Shown piece after piece: positions 17,333 through 25,823 of a stretch of DNA of 64,000 nucleotides. The stretch comes from Bradyrhizobium sp. BR13661 (GTDB lineage Bacteria; Pseudomonadota; Alphaproteobacteria; Rhizobiales; Xanthobacteraceae), in contig NZ_JARXWB010000004.1 of the NCBI RefSeq assembly GCF_029892425.1, forward strand, positions 357,965 through 421,964. The letters run 5' to 3'. Made by a program: the position numbers and the translations under genes. How positions within the stretch are numbered: position 1 is the stretch's first letter; the number at the start of each line of letters is the position of its first letter. Under the pieces are notes generated by a model. The model saw only the letters and a program-made list of their open reading frames with translations. It had not been told where the DNA came from and searched no databases.

Positions 17333-19177
17333 ATGAATCGCAGAGAGCGCCGGGCCACCGCGGCCAAACAATCCGGAAAGGTCACGCCGAGCTCCCTCGC
17401 CCAGGCAGGTTTCGCGCATCTTCAACGGGCGCGCATTGCCGAGGCCGAACTGTGTTGCCAGCAGGCGCTGACGCTAGACGACCAACATTCGGATGCGCTC
17501 CATCTGCTTGGTGTGCTCTGTTTTCACGCGCAGCAGCCCGACGCCGCCGTCGAATGGATCGGCCGCGCGGTCCAGCAGGCGCCGAAGGCAGAGTACCTCC
17601 TGAGCCTCGCTGCGGTGCTGGAGCGCCAGGGGCGGCTCGAGCACGCGCAGCAACACTATAGCCACGCCCTGCGCCTCAAGGCGGAGGATGCGGGCCTGTG
17701 GAATCACGTCGGCAATCTGCTCTGGCAGCTTGGACGCAAGGATGAGGCCGCGCAGCACCTGCAGCAGGCCCTGAAGCTCGATCCGCATTATTGGGAGGCC
17801 GCGCATAATGGCGGCATGCTGCTGCTTGAACTCGGCCGGCATGCGGACGCCGTACGGTGCTTCGATGTTGCGGAGAGACTCGGTCCGAACTCCGCAGCGC
17901 TGCATCAGATGCGCGCCGTCTGCCTGTCGGCGCTGAACCGCTTCGAAGAAGCGCAAGCCGACTACGAAAAATCCATCGCGCTGGATCCGAGCCTTGCGGA
18001 GACCCACAATAATCTCGGCCTGCTGCATTGGCGATTTGGCCGGCTGGAGCAGGCCTTTGCCTGTTTCGACTCCGCGCTGGCGCTTCGCCCGGATTTCCAT
18101 GCCGTGCTCAACAACAAGGCCGTCGTCTTGTTGCATCTGCAATTGATCGACGAGGCCTTCTCGACCCTGCGCAGATCGCTCGCGGCCGCGCCAAACGATG
18201 CGCAGACATTGTTTTATCTCGCGACGCTCCAGCTCCTGACAGGCGACTTGGAGCACGGCTGGCTCGCGCGCGAGGCGCGCTGGAGATTGCCATCCGTCGG
18301 CCTGGTCGATCGCGGCTTCACAAAACCGCTTTGGCGTGGCGACCAGCCCATCGAAGGCAAGACCATCCTCCTGCACTCCGACGAGGGACTCGGCGATGCG
18401 ATTCAATTCGCGCGCTATGTGCCCATGGTGGCCGCACTCGGAGCCAAGGTCATCCTGGAGGTCGAGCCGCCGATCCAGCAGCTACTTTGCGGCATCGAGG
18501 GTGTCGCAGAATGTATCGGCCGATCCTCCGCGCCGGCCTTCGACCTGCACTGCCCCCTCGGCACGCTGCCGCTGGCGTTCGGGACACGGCTCGAGACCAT
18601 CCCGTTCGCGCGAGGCTACGTTCCTCCACCGCCAGCGGCGCGCGTCAATGCGTGGGAGAGCCGGCTTGGTCCGCGCAATCGATTCCGCGTCGGCCTCGTC
18701 TGGGCCGGCAATCCCGATCACAAGAACGATCACAACAGGTCGATGGCCCTGCGCACGCTTGCGCCATTGCTCGATTGCGACGCTCAATTCGTGTCCTTGC
18801 AAAAAGGCGTCCGGGATCAGGACCGCGCCTTCCTCGACGAACGCGGTGACATCGTCGACCTCACGCAACATCTGACGGATTTCAGCGAAACAGCTGCATT
18901 GATGTCCTGCCTCGACCTGGTTATCTCCGTCGACACCAGCGTCGCCCACCTCGCCGGCGCGCTCGGTGCGCCCGTCTGGACGCTGGTGCCGTTCAATCCC
19001 GACTGGCGCTGGCTGCTCCGGCGCGACGACAGCCCGTGGTATCACTCGATGCGGCTCTTCAGACAATCGGCGCGAGGCGACTGGGCTGGCGTCGTTGACG
19101 AGATTCGCGTCGAGCTGGAGCAGCAGGTCGCCACACGGCAGTCGAGGCTGGATCAATCTGCGCTCCTGCCCGCCTGA
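17333..19177 (+). CDS. TPR protein with C-terminal glycosyltransferase-like domain
   Basis: This 614-residue protein has two parts. Residues about 20-320 are eight or nine tetratricopeptide repeats (for example AQHYSHALRLKAEDAGLWNHVGNLLWQLGRKDEAAQHLQQALKLDPHY). Residues about 340-590 resemble the GT9/heptosyltransferase-like C-domain: HSDEGLGDAIQFARYVPMVAALGAKVILEV, VGLVWAGNPDHKNDHNRSM, and DLVISVDTSVAHLAGALGAPVWTLVP. The fusion suggests a soluble enzyme or scaffold acting on a glycan or glycoprotein, possibly a flagellin or surface polysaccharide. No partner gene is adjacent, so the target is unknown. It lacks a signal peptide. Confidence 0.88.
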   Translation: MNRRERRATAAKQSGKVTPSSLAQAGFAHLQRARIAEAELCCQQALTLDDQHSDALHLLGVLCFHAQQPDAAVEWIGRAVQQAPKAEYLLSLAAVLERQGRLEHAQQHYSHALRLKAEDAGLWNHVGNLLWQLGRKDEAAQHLQQALKLDPHYWEAAHNGGMLLLELGRHADAVRCFDVAERLGPNSAALHQMRAVCLSALNRFEEAQADYEKSIALDPSLAETHNNLGLLHWRFGRLEQAFACFDSALALRPDFHAVLNNKAVVLLHLQLIDEAFSTLRRSLAAAPNDAQTLFYLATLQLLTGDLEHGWLAREARWRLPSVGLVDRGFTKPLWRGDQPIEGKTILLHSDEGLGDAIQFARYVPMVAALGAKVILEVEPPIQQLLCGIEGVAECIGRSSAPAFDLHCPLGTLPLAFGTRLETIPFARGYVPPPPAARVNAWESRLGPRNRFRVGLVWAGNPDHKNDHNRSMALRTLAPLLDCDAQFVSLQKGVRDQDRAFLDERGDIVDLTQHLTDFSETAALMSCLDLVISVDTSVAHLAGALGAPVWTLVPFNPDWRWLLRRDDSPWYHSMRLFRQSARGDWAGVVDEIRVELEQQVATRQSRLDQSALLPA

Positions 19178-19234
19178 TCGGCGCGCGAGCGCTCAAGCTA
19201 CCGCGATCGCAAACACGAAACGGTCCTCAACACG

Positions 19235-19462
19235 CTAAATCTCCTCCGCCCGCAGCAGCACAACTGTCTCGGCCGCATGGACTCTTCCGGGCCAGTTGCC
19301 CGAGACGATCCTGACGTCGAAATCTCGCCCCCGACAACGGACGCTTATCACGTCACCCACGACAGGCGCGGTGCCCTCAAAATAGTTTTCATCGCGGCCC
19401 AGCTCTCTCTCAGTCAAGAGTTCGCCAGACTTGAGCTTGATCCGTTTGACCCAGTATGGCAC
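19235..19462 (-). CDS. Conserved hypothetical protein, about 75 residues
   Basis: This is a small soluble protein, from the GTG at 19462 (preceded by GAGG at 8 bases), reading MPYWVKRIKLKSGELLTERELGRDENYFEG and ending in VVLLRAEEI. It looks like a small beta-barrel with the stretch APVVGDVISVRCRGRDFDVRIVSGNWPGR. A longer in-frame TTG start at 19504 would add 14 residues. It resembles uncharacterised Bradyrhizobium proteins, but I cannot name a domain. Local GC is lower than that of its neighbours. Confidence 0.6.
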   Translation of the reverse strand: MPYWVKRIKLKSGELLTERELGRDENYFEGTAPVVGDVISVRCRGRDFDVRIVSGNWPGRVHAAETVVLLRAEEI

Positions 19463-19689
19463 CGCTCGATCCTCGCTAAAACAATGGCGACCGATCCTAC
19501 TCAACGACCTGCTCGCGATGATTCTCGGCTCGCTTCAGTTCGATGGTACTCGAATGCACCAGCATAGGGCATGATGATTTCGCCGGGCAAATAGCCTGCT
19601 TCCTTTGCTCCGCGAGCGGCTTAGTATTATTGAAGTGCCTGCAGGATCGGAATCTCTATGTCCGCAGTGCAAATCTCGGGAGTCACACG

Positions 19690-19944
19690 ATGCGCGCGCT
19701 GCCCTTTCTTCTCGTCGTCTGGATCTCAATGTTCGCGCCCGCTCCGGCCACAGCTCAACGCTTCGGCGGCAATTACCCGGTCTGCATGCAGAGGTGGGAA
19801 TGGGGCGGCAGCAGCTCGATTTCGTGCCAGTATAGTTCGTGGGACGAGTGTCGGGCCCTGACCGTGGGCCTGTCCGCGATGTGCTTGCAGAATCCTTATG
19901 TGCAACAACCGACTCCTCCAGTCCGCAATCCGCGTCCCCGATAG
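19690..19944 (+). CDS. DUF3551 family secreted small protein
   Basis: An 84-residue exported protein with a signal peptide (MRALPFLLVVWISMFAPAPATAQ, cleavage likely after ATA or AQ). A short mature part follows: YPVCMQRWEWGGSSSISCQYSSWDECRALTVGLSAMCLQNPY. The four Cys and the SSW-EC pattern fit DUF3551, a family nearly confined to Bradyrhizobium-like bacteria and usually present in many copies. Its function is unknown. The ATG at 19690 was chosen because the signal peptide begins there. Confidence 0.85.
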   Translation: MRALPFLLVVWISMFAPAPATAQRFGGNYPVCMQRWEWGGSSSISCQYSSWDECRALTVGLSAMCLQNPYVQQPTPPVRNPRPR

Positions 19945-20044
19945 GTGCGATTGCGGCAGCGTAAGCCTAAGCCCTGCTACGGGGCCGCTCGACAAGAACG
20001 CGTTGCAAGACGGATTGGCTCAAACTAGCAATCCCCCGCCCCAC

Positions 20045-21283
20045 CTACGCCATGCGCAACACCGGCGACGGCGGCTGCGACGGACGGATCAGCGCGAACG
20101 CCACCTGGATGATGCCGCCGGCCAATCCCAGCGCCACGCCGATGCGCCAGGCCATGTTGTAGGAGCCGAGCGCGTCGTAGATCACCCCTCCTCCATAGGC
20201 GCCGAGGAAGCTTCCGATCTGGTGGCTCATGAAGGCAAGGCCCTGGATCATGGCCTGCCAGCGCAGGCCGAACATCTCGGCGACGGCGCCTGCGACCAGC
20301 GGGCCGACGCCCATCCAGAGGAAACCCATGATGGCGCCGAACAGCAGCGTCGAGGCCGGCGTCGCCGGCAGCATGAAGTACCAGGCGAGCGCGATCGACC
20401 GGAAGATGTAGATGCCCCCGAGCAGCGCCAGCTTGTTCCAGCGCTGGCCGGCCCAGCCGAAGAACAGCGAGCCCAGCACGTTGAAGCCGCCGATCATGCC
20501 GAGCGTCTGCGCGCTCAGCATCGGATCGAGGCCGCAGATCGCCAGATACGACGGCAGATGCGTGGTGAGGAACACCAGCTGCATGCCGCAGACGAGATAG
20601 GCACAGGTCATCACCACGAAGGAGGCGTTGCCGAACGCCGCCGTCGCCACCGAGGTGGCTGTCGCGTCGCCGATGTCGTCGGCGGCAGGTTTTGGCAGCG
20701 GGATGGCGTCGACGCGGCCGGCATACCAGGCGGCGGGAATCATCAGCACCGACATGATGACGAAGCCGGCGAGCCCGATGCGCCAGCCAAATCCCTCGTT
20801 GAGCATCTGTCCGATCGGCGCCGACAGCAGCGCGCCGAGCGAGCCTGCGCCCGAGACGATGCCGAGCACGGTGGAGCGCACCGTCGCAGGGACCGCGCGC
20901 GCCGCCACCGACATCGCGATCGCAGCCGCAGTGCAGGCCAGCGACGTGCCGATCAGCACGCCGGCGCCGATCATGATGCTGACGAGACCGTTCGCAGTCG
21001 TCATCAGAATGAGGCCGACGATGTACATCAACGCGCCCACCATCATGATCGGGCGAAAGCCGTAGCGCACCGTCATCGCGCCGGCGAGCGGCTGGAGGAA
21101 GCCCCAGGCGAGGTTCTGCACCGCCAGCGCCAGCGTGAAGTCCGACACCGAGAGGTGGATGTCATGCGTCAGCGGCTGCATGAAGATGCCGAGCGACTGC
21201 CGCAGCCCCATGCTCAGCGTCAGCATGATCGAGGCGCCGATCAGGATCGGCAATGTCGGGCGCAGGACCTGCAACAGGGGCAT
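20045..21283 (-). CDS. MFS transporter
   Basis: This 412-residue, about 12-helix major facilitator has the loop 2-3 signature region GAMTVRYGFRPIMMVGALMYIVG and a conserved pattern in the second half (GAVAEMFGLRWQAMIQGLAFMSHQIGSFLGAYGGG). The latter resembles the monocarboxylate/YbfB-like group. The start at 21283 follows GGGAGAA; an ATG 27 bases upstream is less well placed. It is divergent from a TetR gene with two matching palindromes between, so it is probably a TetR-repressed exporter or uptake carrier. The substrate is unknown. Confidence 0.9.
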   Translation of the reverse strand: MPLLQVLRPTLPILIGASIMLTLSMGLRQSLGIFMQPLTHDIHLSVSDFTLALAVQNLAWGFLQPLAGAMTVRYGFRPIMMVGALMYIVGLILMTTANGLVSIMIGAGVLIGTSLACTAAAIAMSVAARAVPATVRSTVLGIVSGAGSLGALLSAPIGQMLNEGFGWRIGLAGFVIMSVLMIPAAWYAGRVDAIPLPKPAADDIGDATATSVATAAFGNASFVVMTCAYLVCGMQLVFLTTHLPSYLAICGLDPMLSAQTLGMIGGFNVLGSLFFGWAGQRWNKLALLGGIYIFRSIALAWYFMLPATPASTLLFGAIMGFLWMGVGPLVAGAVAEMFGLRWQAMIQGLAFMSHQIGSFLGAYGGGVIYDALGSYNMAWRIGVALGLAGGIIQVAFALIRPSQPPSPVLRMA

Positions 21284-21343
21284 TTTTGTTCTCCCACATG
21301 GGCGCGGCACGCGCGCCGGCGTCTGCGCTTCGCGTTGATTTTG

Positions 21344-21363
21344 ATTACACAGACCTGTGTAAT
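21344..21363. promoter_or_regulatory. TetR operator O1 (MFS side)
   Basis: A 20-base palindrome ATTACACAG-AC-CTGTGTAAT lies about 60 bases upstream of the MFS start. The arms are perfectly complementary. The same core recurs at 21398-21417, next to the regulator start. Confidence 0.85.
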
Positions 21364-21397
21364 TAGCCTATAGAGGGACCGCGCTGTCAAGCCGCTT

Positions 21398-21417
21398 GTT
21401 ACACAGGTCTGTGTTAT
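21398..21417. promoter_or_regulatory. TetR operator O2 (covers the regulator start codon)
   Basis: GTTACACAG-GT-CTGTGTTAT shares the ACACAG-N2-CTGTGT core with O1, with slightly imperfect outer bases. It overlaps the first two bases of the TetR ATG at 21416, implying autorepression. The two centres are about 54 bases apart. Confidence 0.8.
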
Positions 21418-22018
21418 GCCGTCCGCCGAAAAATCCGACATGAAGACGCGGATCCTCGAAACCGCCGACAGGCTGTTCTATCTGCAAGGCATTCGTGCCA
21501 TCGGCGTCGACACCATCGCGGCCGAGATCGGCATCTCCAAGCGCACGCTCTACAACCACTTCCCGTCCAAGGACGCACTGATCGCAGCCTATCTCGAGCG
21601 CCGCTTCGTCCACGCCCGCCCCTCCGACAAGCCGCCGGCCGAGCAGATTCTCGCCACCTTCGATTCGCTGGAGCGGCGCTTCTCGGCGAAGGATTTTCGC
21701 GGCTGCCCGTTCGTGAATGCGGTCGCCGAGCTCGGTCCCACCGACCGCGCCGTGAAGAAGATCGCCATCGCCTTCAAGGAAAGCCGCCGCGTCTGGTTTC
21801 GCGAGCGGCTGGCCGAGCTCGGCGTTGCGGAAGCCGACGCGCTCGCAACGCAACTCGTGCTGCTGGTCGACGGCTCGATCGCACAGGATTTGGTGCGCGA
21901 CGATCCCGCAATGGCGCGCGCGGCGAAGGAGGCTGCGAAAGTGTTGTTGCGGAATGCCGGGGTGGATGTGGATGGTGATGCGAAGCCGCTGAAGGGCAAG
22001 CGCGAGCCGCGATCATGA
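21416..22018 (+). CDS. TetR/AcrR family transcriptional regulator
   Basis: This 200-residue TetR-type repressor has an N-terminal HTH with MKTRILETADRLFYLQGIRAIGVDTIAAEIGISKRTLYNHFPSKDALIAAYL at about residues 9-60, the full recognition domain. Its C-terminal ligand domain contains GCPFVNAVAELGPTDRAVKKIA. It is divergent from the MFS gene and flanked by two copies of an ACACAG-N2-CTGTGT palindrome, so it very likely represses both genes. There is no good Shine-Dalgarno before the ATG at 21416 because the operator occupies that space. An in-frame ATG at 21440 is an alternative start. Confidence 0.92.
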   Translation: MPSAEKSDMKTRILETADRLFYLQGIRAIGVDTIAAEIGISKRTLYNHFPSKDALIAAYLERRFVHARPSDKPPAEQILATFDSLERRFSAKDFRGCPFVNAVAELGPTDRAVKKIAIAFKESRRVWFRERLAELGVAEADALATQLVLLVDGSIAQDLVRDDPAMARAAKEAAKVLLRNAGVDVDGDAKPLKGKREPRS

Positions 22019-22020
22019 CT

Positions 22021-22152
22021 GTCGTCCCGGACAAGCGAAGCGCAGATCCGGGACCCATACGCCGCAGCAATAGTTTTGCGAAGACTCGGAGTGACGAGCT
22101 CGCTCCATAACTCCTCCCTGGGGTTATGGGTCCCCGCGTTCGCGGGGACGAC
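22021..22152. repeat. Intergenic repeat of the GTCGTCC family, copy 1
   Basis: An element of about 132 bases begins GTCGTCCCGG and ends GGGGACGAC. It has internal inverted segments (GGGACCCATA and TATGGGTCC) and a central CTCCTCCCTGGGG. A related element with the same ends and centre is at 25824-25964. It resembles mobile-looking palindromic repeats that I recall as frequent between Bradyrhizobium genes. Confidence 0.75.
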
Positions 22153-22174
22153 AGCTGGTGGCGTATAGCCGGCC

Positions 22175-23557
22175 TCAAGCCGCCTGCGACACCACCCGAT
22201 TCCGCCCGTCGTGCTTGGCACGATACAGCGCCGTGTCGGCGCGCTTGAGGACGTCGGCGACGGCCTCGCCCTTCTGCTCCAGCGTGGTCAGGCCGATCGA
22301 GATCGTGACCTCGACGCGCTTGGTGCCCTTGTGGACGGCAAACGGCTCGCCTGCGATCGAGCGGCGCAGGCGCTCGGCGACCATGCCGGCGACGTGCAGA
22401 TCGGTCTCCGGCATCACGATGACGAACTCCTCGCCGCCGTAGCGGCAGGCCAGATCGATGCCGCGGATCGACTTGCGCACGCGCACCGCGAACTCGCGCA
22501 GCACGTCGTCGCCGCCGTCATGGCCGAAATTGTCGTTGATCGACTTGAAATAGTCGATGTCGAGGATCATCAGCGCCAGCGGCTTGCCGCGCGTGGAGGC
22601 CTGCTCGGCGAGCGTGGCCAGATGGCTCTCCATGTAGCGGCGATTGTGCAGGCCGGTGAGCGCGTCGGTGATCGCCATCTCGATCGAGTTCTGCACGTTG
22701 TCGCGTAAGTGATCGGTGTAGCGGCGGCGGCGGATCTGGGTGCGGGCGCGGGCCAGCAGCTCGATCTTGTCGATCGGGCGCAGCAGATAGTCGTTGACGC
22801 CGATCTCGAGGCCGCGCAGCAGCCGCGTGGCGTTTTCCGCTTCCGCGATCGCAAGGATCGGCACGTGACGCGTGCGCTCCAGCGAGCGGGCCTGGCTGCA
22901 GAGCCGCAGGCCGTCGAAATTGTTGAGGTCGAGCGAGACGATCAGGAGATCGTAATTGCCCTCGGCGGCGTGGAACAGCGCTTCGGTCGGGTTCGGCTCG
23001 ACGTCGATGGTGTGCTCGGCGGCGAGGATCGTCGCGAGCCGCTCATAGGAGGACTCGCGATCGTCGACCAGCAGGATGCGGCCGCCCTTGCCGGTGTCGG
23101 CGATGGCGCTGCGCTCGGGCGCCTGCATGCCGATCTCGAGCGAGGTGATGGCGCGCATGCGCAGCTCATCGGTCATCATCTTCAGCCGCGTCAGCGAGCG
23201 CACGCGCGCGATCAGCACGACGTCGGAGACAGGTTTTGTCAGGAAGTCGTCGGCGCCGGCCTCCAGGCCGCGATTACGGTCGGACGGGCTGTCGAGCGCG
23301 GTGACCATCACGACGGGAATGTGGTGCGTGGCCGGATCGGTCTTGAGGCGGCGGCAGACTTCGAAGCCGTCCAGATCGGGCATCATCACGTCGAGCAGGA
23401 TGATGTCGCATTCGGCGCGGCGGGCCAGCGCCAGCGCTTCGGTACCGTTCGAGGCTGTCATCACGTCGAAATATTCGGCCGAGAGACGGGCCTCCAGCAG
23501 CTTGACGTTGGCGGGAACGTCATCGACCACAAGGATACGCGCGGACACTCTACTCAC
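22175..23557 (-). CDS. pleD: Response regulator/diguanylate cyclase PleD
   Basis: This 460-residue protein matches PleD. REC1 carries the phospho-acceptor Asp56 (DIILLDVMMPD). A degenerate REC2-like adaptor spans about 158-280. The C-terminal GGDEF domain has the active site GGEEF at 374-378 and the allosteric inhibition site RGID at 365-368. It makes c-di-GMP on phosphorylation and drives the motile-to-sessile transition in the alphaproteobacterial cell cycle. It lies 3 bases behind divK on the minus strand, the classical divK-pleD operon. Confidence 0.96.
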   Translation of the reverse strand: MSRVSARILVVDDVPANVKLLEARLSAEYFDVMTASNGTEALALARRAECDIILLDVMMPDLDGFEVCRRLKTDPATHHIPVVMVTALDSPSDRNRGLEAGADDFLTKPVSDVVLIARVRSLTRLKMMTDELRMRAITSLEIGMQAPERSAIADTGKGGRILLVDDRESSYERLATILAAEHTIDVEPNPTEALFHAAEGNYDLLIVSLDLNNFDGLRLCSQARSLERTRHVPILAIAEAENATRLLRGLEIGVNDYLLRPIDKIELLARARTQIRRRRYTDHLRDNVQNSIEMAITDALTGLHNRRYMESHLATLAEQASTRGKPLALMILDIDYFKSINDNFGHDGGDDVLREFAVRVRKSIRGIDLACRYGGEEFVIVMPETDLHVAGMVAERLRRSIAGEPFAVHKGTKRVEVTISIGLTTLEQKGEAVADVLKRADTALYRAKHDGRNRVVSQAA

Positions 23558-23560
23558 TCC

Positions 23561-23926
23561 CTACCCGATAAAACGCCGGACCGTCTCAATGAATTTGCCG
23601 ACCGAAATCGGCTTGGACAAATAGGCTTCGCAGCCGCCCTCGCGGATGCGCTCTTCGTCACCCTTCATCGCGAAGGCCGTGACCGCGACGACGGGAATGG
23701 CACGCAGCTCCGGATCGTCCTTGATCCAGCGCGTCACCTCGAGGCCCGAGACCTGCGGCAATTGGATATCCATCAGCACCAGGTCGGGCCGCATCTTGCG
23801 CACGAGGTCGAGCGCCTCGTAGCCGTTGCTGGTGCCGGTGGTCTGGTAGCCGTGCGCTTCCAACAGGTCGCGGAAGAGCTTCATGTTGAGCTCGTTGTCT
23901 TCCACGATCAGGACGGTCTTAGCCAT
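23561..23926 (-). CDS. divK: Single-domain response regulator DivK
   Basis: This 121-residue receiver domain without an output domain is closely like DivK. The acidic pocket is EDN (9-11), the phospho-acceptor is Asp53 ([13 protein letters not shown]), and Lys in YLSKPISV near 105 completes the site. DivK shuttles between the kinase/phosphatase PleC and the kinase DivJ and controls CtrA through DivL in Caulobacter relatives. It is the first gene of the operon with pleD. The divergent gap to DUF3572 (about 250 bases) should hold its promoter; I see no certain paired CtrA box. Confidence 0.96.
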   Translation of the reverse strand: MAKTVLIVEDNELNMKLFRDLLEAHGYQTTGTSNGYEALDLVRKMRPDLVLMDIQLPQVSGLEVTRWIKDDPELRAIPVVAVTAFAMKGDEERIREGGCEAYLSKPISVGKFIETVRRFIG

Positions 23927-24176
23927 CCCGCCCTCCTGTTTGGTCCAAGGACCGGTGCATGTGACGCCTCAGGCGCCGCTTTCCGACGCTTCGAAAACTG
24001 GATTCAAACTAGCCTCAGATTTGCTCGAGTTTCGTTAAACCCGAGGGGCCACTTTCCGCGATGTGGTTTCCAGTTGCTTGCCCGGGGCCGCTGGACTCAA
24101 AGCCGAGACTCACCCTCAAGACTCGGGCATATTCCAAAGTAGACACCGAAAGTTAACGGAAAGGCAAACCGGGCCC

Positions 24177-24488
24177 TTGAAAAAGCCTGTTCACAACCCC
24201 CGCGAAGTCGCTGAAATCGTTGCGATTCAGGCGCTGTCCTTCGTCGCCGGCGAGCCCGAGCGGCTGGGCCTGTTTCTGGCCGAGACAGGGGTCGGTCCGG
24301 AGACGCTCCGGAACGCGGCTTCCGACCCGAATTTCCTGCTCAGCGTGCTCGATTTCGTGCTCCGCGATGACGACACCGTGAAGGCCTTTGCCAAGGCTGC
24401 GGAACTGCACCCGACCAACGTTGCTGCGGCGCGGCAGGTGCTGGGCGATGCGCTCGGCGACCGAACATGGGAGCGCGACGTGCCGTGA
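24177..24488 (+). CDS. DUF3572 family protein
   Basis: A 103-residue protein reading KKPVHNPREVAEIVAIQALSF early, then LFLAETGVGPETLRNAA and FLLSVLDFVLRDDDTVKAF. This matches DUF3572, a small helical alphaproteobacterial family with no known activity. The start is inferred to be the TTG at 24177; longer in-frame options from a GTG at 24063 read through non-conserved sequence. Its stop overlaps a GTG start of dinB (GTGA), so the two are translationally coupled. Location between divK and dinB is conserved in Rhizobiales. Confidence 0.85.
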   Translation: MKKPVHNPREVAEIVAIQALSFVAGEPERLGLFLAETGVGPETLRNAASDPNFLLSVLDFVLRDDDTVKAFAKAAELHPTNVAAARQVLGDALGDRTWERDVP

Positions 24489-25792
24489 GCGCCCTAGAGG
24501 CGGCCGGGCCCCGCTGCTTCTGCCGGGATTGCCTGGCCGATCTGGACGTCCGTGTACAAGATTCGGGCGTGCGGCGCTGTTCCACCTGCGGCTCCCCTCG
24601 CCTCGTCCGTCACCGCGCGCTCGCCAGCCTGACCATCGCGCATGTCGACTGCGACGCCTTCTACGCGACGGTCGAGAAGCGCGACAATCCTGATATCGCC
24701 GACAAGCCCGTCATCATCGGTGGCGGCAAGCGCGGCGTGGTCTCGGCGGCCTGCTACATCGCGCGGACCTATGGCGTGCGCTCAGCGATGCCGATGTTCA
24801 AGGCGTTGGAAGCCTGCCCGCACGCGACCGTCATCCGGCCTGACATGGCGAAATATGTTCGCGTGGGGCGTGAGGTGCGGCAGGCCATGCAGGCGCTGAC
24901 GCCGCTGGTCGAACCGCTCTCGATCGACGAGGCCTTTCTCGATCTCTCCGGCACCGAGCGGGTCCACGGCATGATCCCCGCAAAAGTGCTGGCGCGCTTT
25001 GCCCGCGACGTCGAGCGCGATATCGGCATCTCCGTCTCGGTTGGCCTGTCCTGCAACAAGTTCCTGGCCAAGATCGCCTCGGATCTCGACAAGCCGCGCG
25101 GCTTCGCTGCGCTCGATCAGGAAGAAGCGCGCACGATGCTGGCCGAGAAGCCGGTCGGCTTCATTTTCGGTGTGGGGCCCGCAACGCAGGAGCGCCTCGT
25201 GCAGCGCGGGTTCCGCATCATCGCCGATCTGCAAAAGGCCGATGAGATCGAGTTGATGCGGCAATTCCCGAGCGACGGCCGCCGGCTGTGGCGGCTTGCG
25301 CGCGGCATCGACGACCGCCGTGTCGAAGCCGATCGCGGTGCCAAGACAATTTCGAGCGAAACCACCTTCGAGACGGATATCCGCGATTTTGCCTCGCTGG
25401 AAAAGATCCTGTGGCGGCTGTGCGAGAAGACGTCGTCGCGGCTCAAGAGCAGCGAGCTTGCGGGCTCGACCGTCACCTTGAAACTGAAGACCGCCGATTT
25501 TCGCCAGCGGACGCGCTCGCAATCGATCGCGGCGCCGACGCAGCTTGCCGCAAAGATCTTTTCGATCTGCCGCGAGATGCTGGCCAAGGAGATCGACGGC
25601 ACCGCCTTCCGCCTGATGGGCGCCGGCGTCAGCGCACTGCGCGAAGGCTCCCCCGCCGACGACACCGACATGCTCGACCGCCGCGCCGCCCATGCCGAGC
25701 GCGCCGTAGACAGTCTGCGCAAGAAGTTCGGCAACGCCGCCGTGATCCGCGGCATCGCCTATGAGGGGCCGGAGAAGGCGGAGCGGGAGTGA
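24485..25792 (+). CDS. dinB: DNA polymerase IV (Y-family) with N-terminal zinc-ribbon-like segment
   Basis: This 435-residue error-prone DinB polymerase has its palm motif at IAHVDCDAFYATVE (Asp55, Asp57) and SIDEAFLDLSG (Asp148, Glu149). It also has GISVSVGLSCNKFLAKIASD (fingers/thumb), helix-hairpin-helix FIFGVGPATQERL, and a little-finger domain to about residue 400. Residues 11-35 add CFCRDC and CSTCG, a CxxC...CxxC pattern absent from E. coli DinB. The GTG at 24485 overlaps the DUF3572 stop and has GGGAG 11 bases upstream; an ATG at 24467 would add 6 residues. The canonical beta-clamp tail is not obvious. Confidence 0.93.
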   Translation: MSALEAAGPRCFCRDCLADLDVRVQDSGVRRCSTCGSPRLVRHRALASLTIAHVDCDAFYATVEKRDNPDIADKPVIIGGGKRGVVSAACYIARTYGVRSAMPMFKALEACPHATVIRPDMAKYVRVGREVRQAMQALTPLVEPLSIDEAFLDLSGTERVHGMIPAKVLARFARDVERDIGISVSVGLSCNKFLAKIASDLDKPRGFAALDQEEARTMLAEKPVGFIFGVGPATQERLVQRGFRIIADLQKADEIELMRQFPSDGRRLWRLARGIDDRRVEADRGAKTISSETTFETDIRDFASLEKILWRLCEKTSSRLKSSELAGSTVTLKLKTADFRQRTRSQSIAAPTQLAAKIFSICREMLAKEIDGTAFRLMGAGVSALREGSPADDTDMLDRRAAHAERAVDSLRKKFGNAAVIRGIAYEGPEKAERE

Positions 25793-25823
25793 TGTACGGT
25801 GTGCGCGACGCCATCCCCCCGGG

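Noticed and set aside
19898..21373. Plus-strand frame of 491 codons opposite the MFS gene
   Set aside because: Charged low-complexity sequence (long runs of Glu, Arg and His) antisense to an obvious membrane transporter.
22709..24142. Plus-strand frame opposite pleD and divK
   Set aside because: Antisense shadow; the minus strand has receiver and GGDEF motifs.
24063..24176. Upstream extension of the DUF3572 gene from a GTG
   Set aside because: The extension is unlike the family; the TTG at 24177 gives the normal length.
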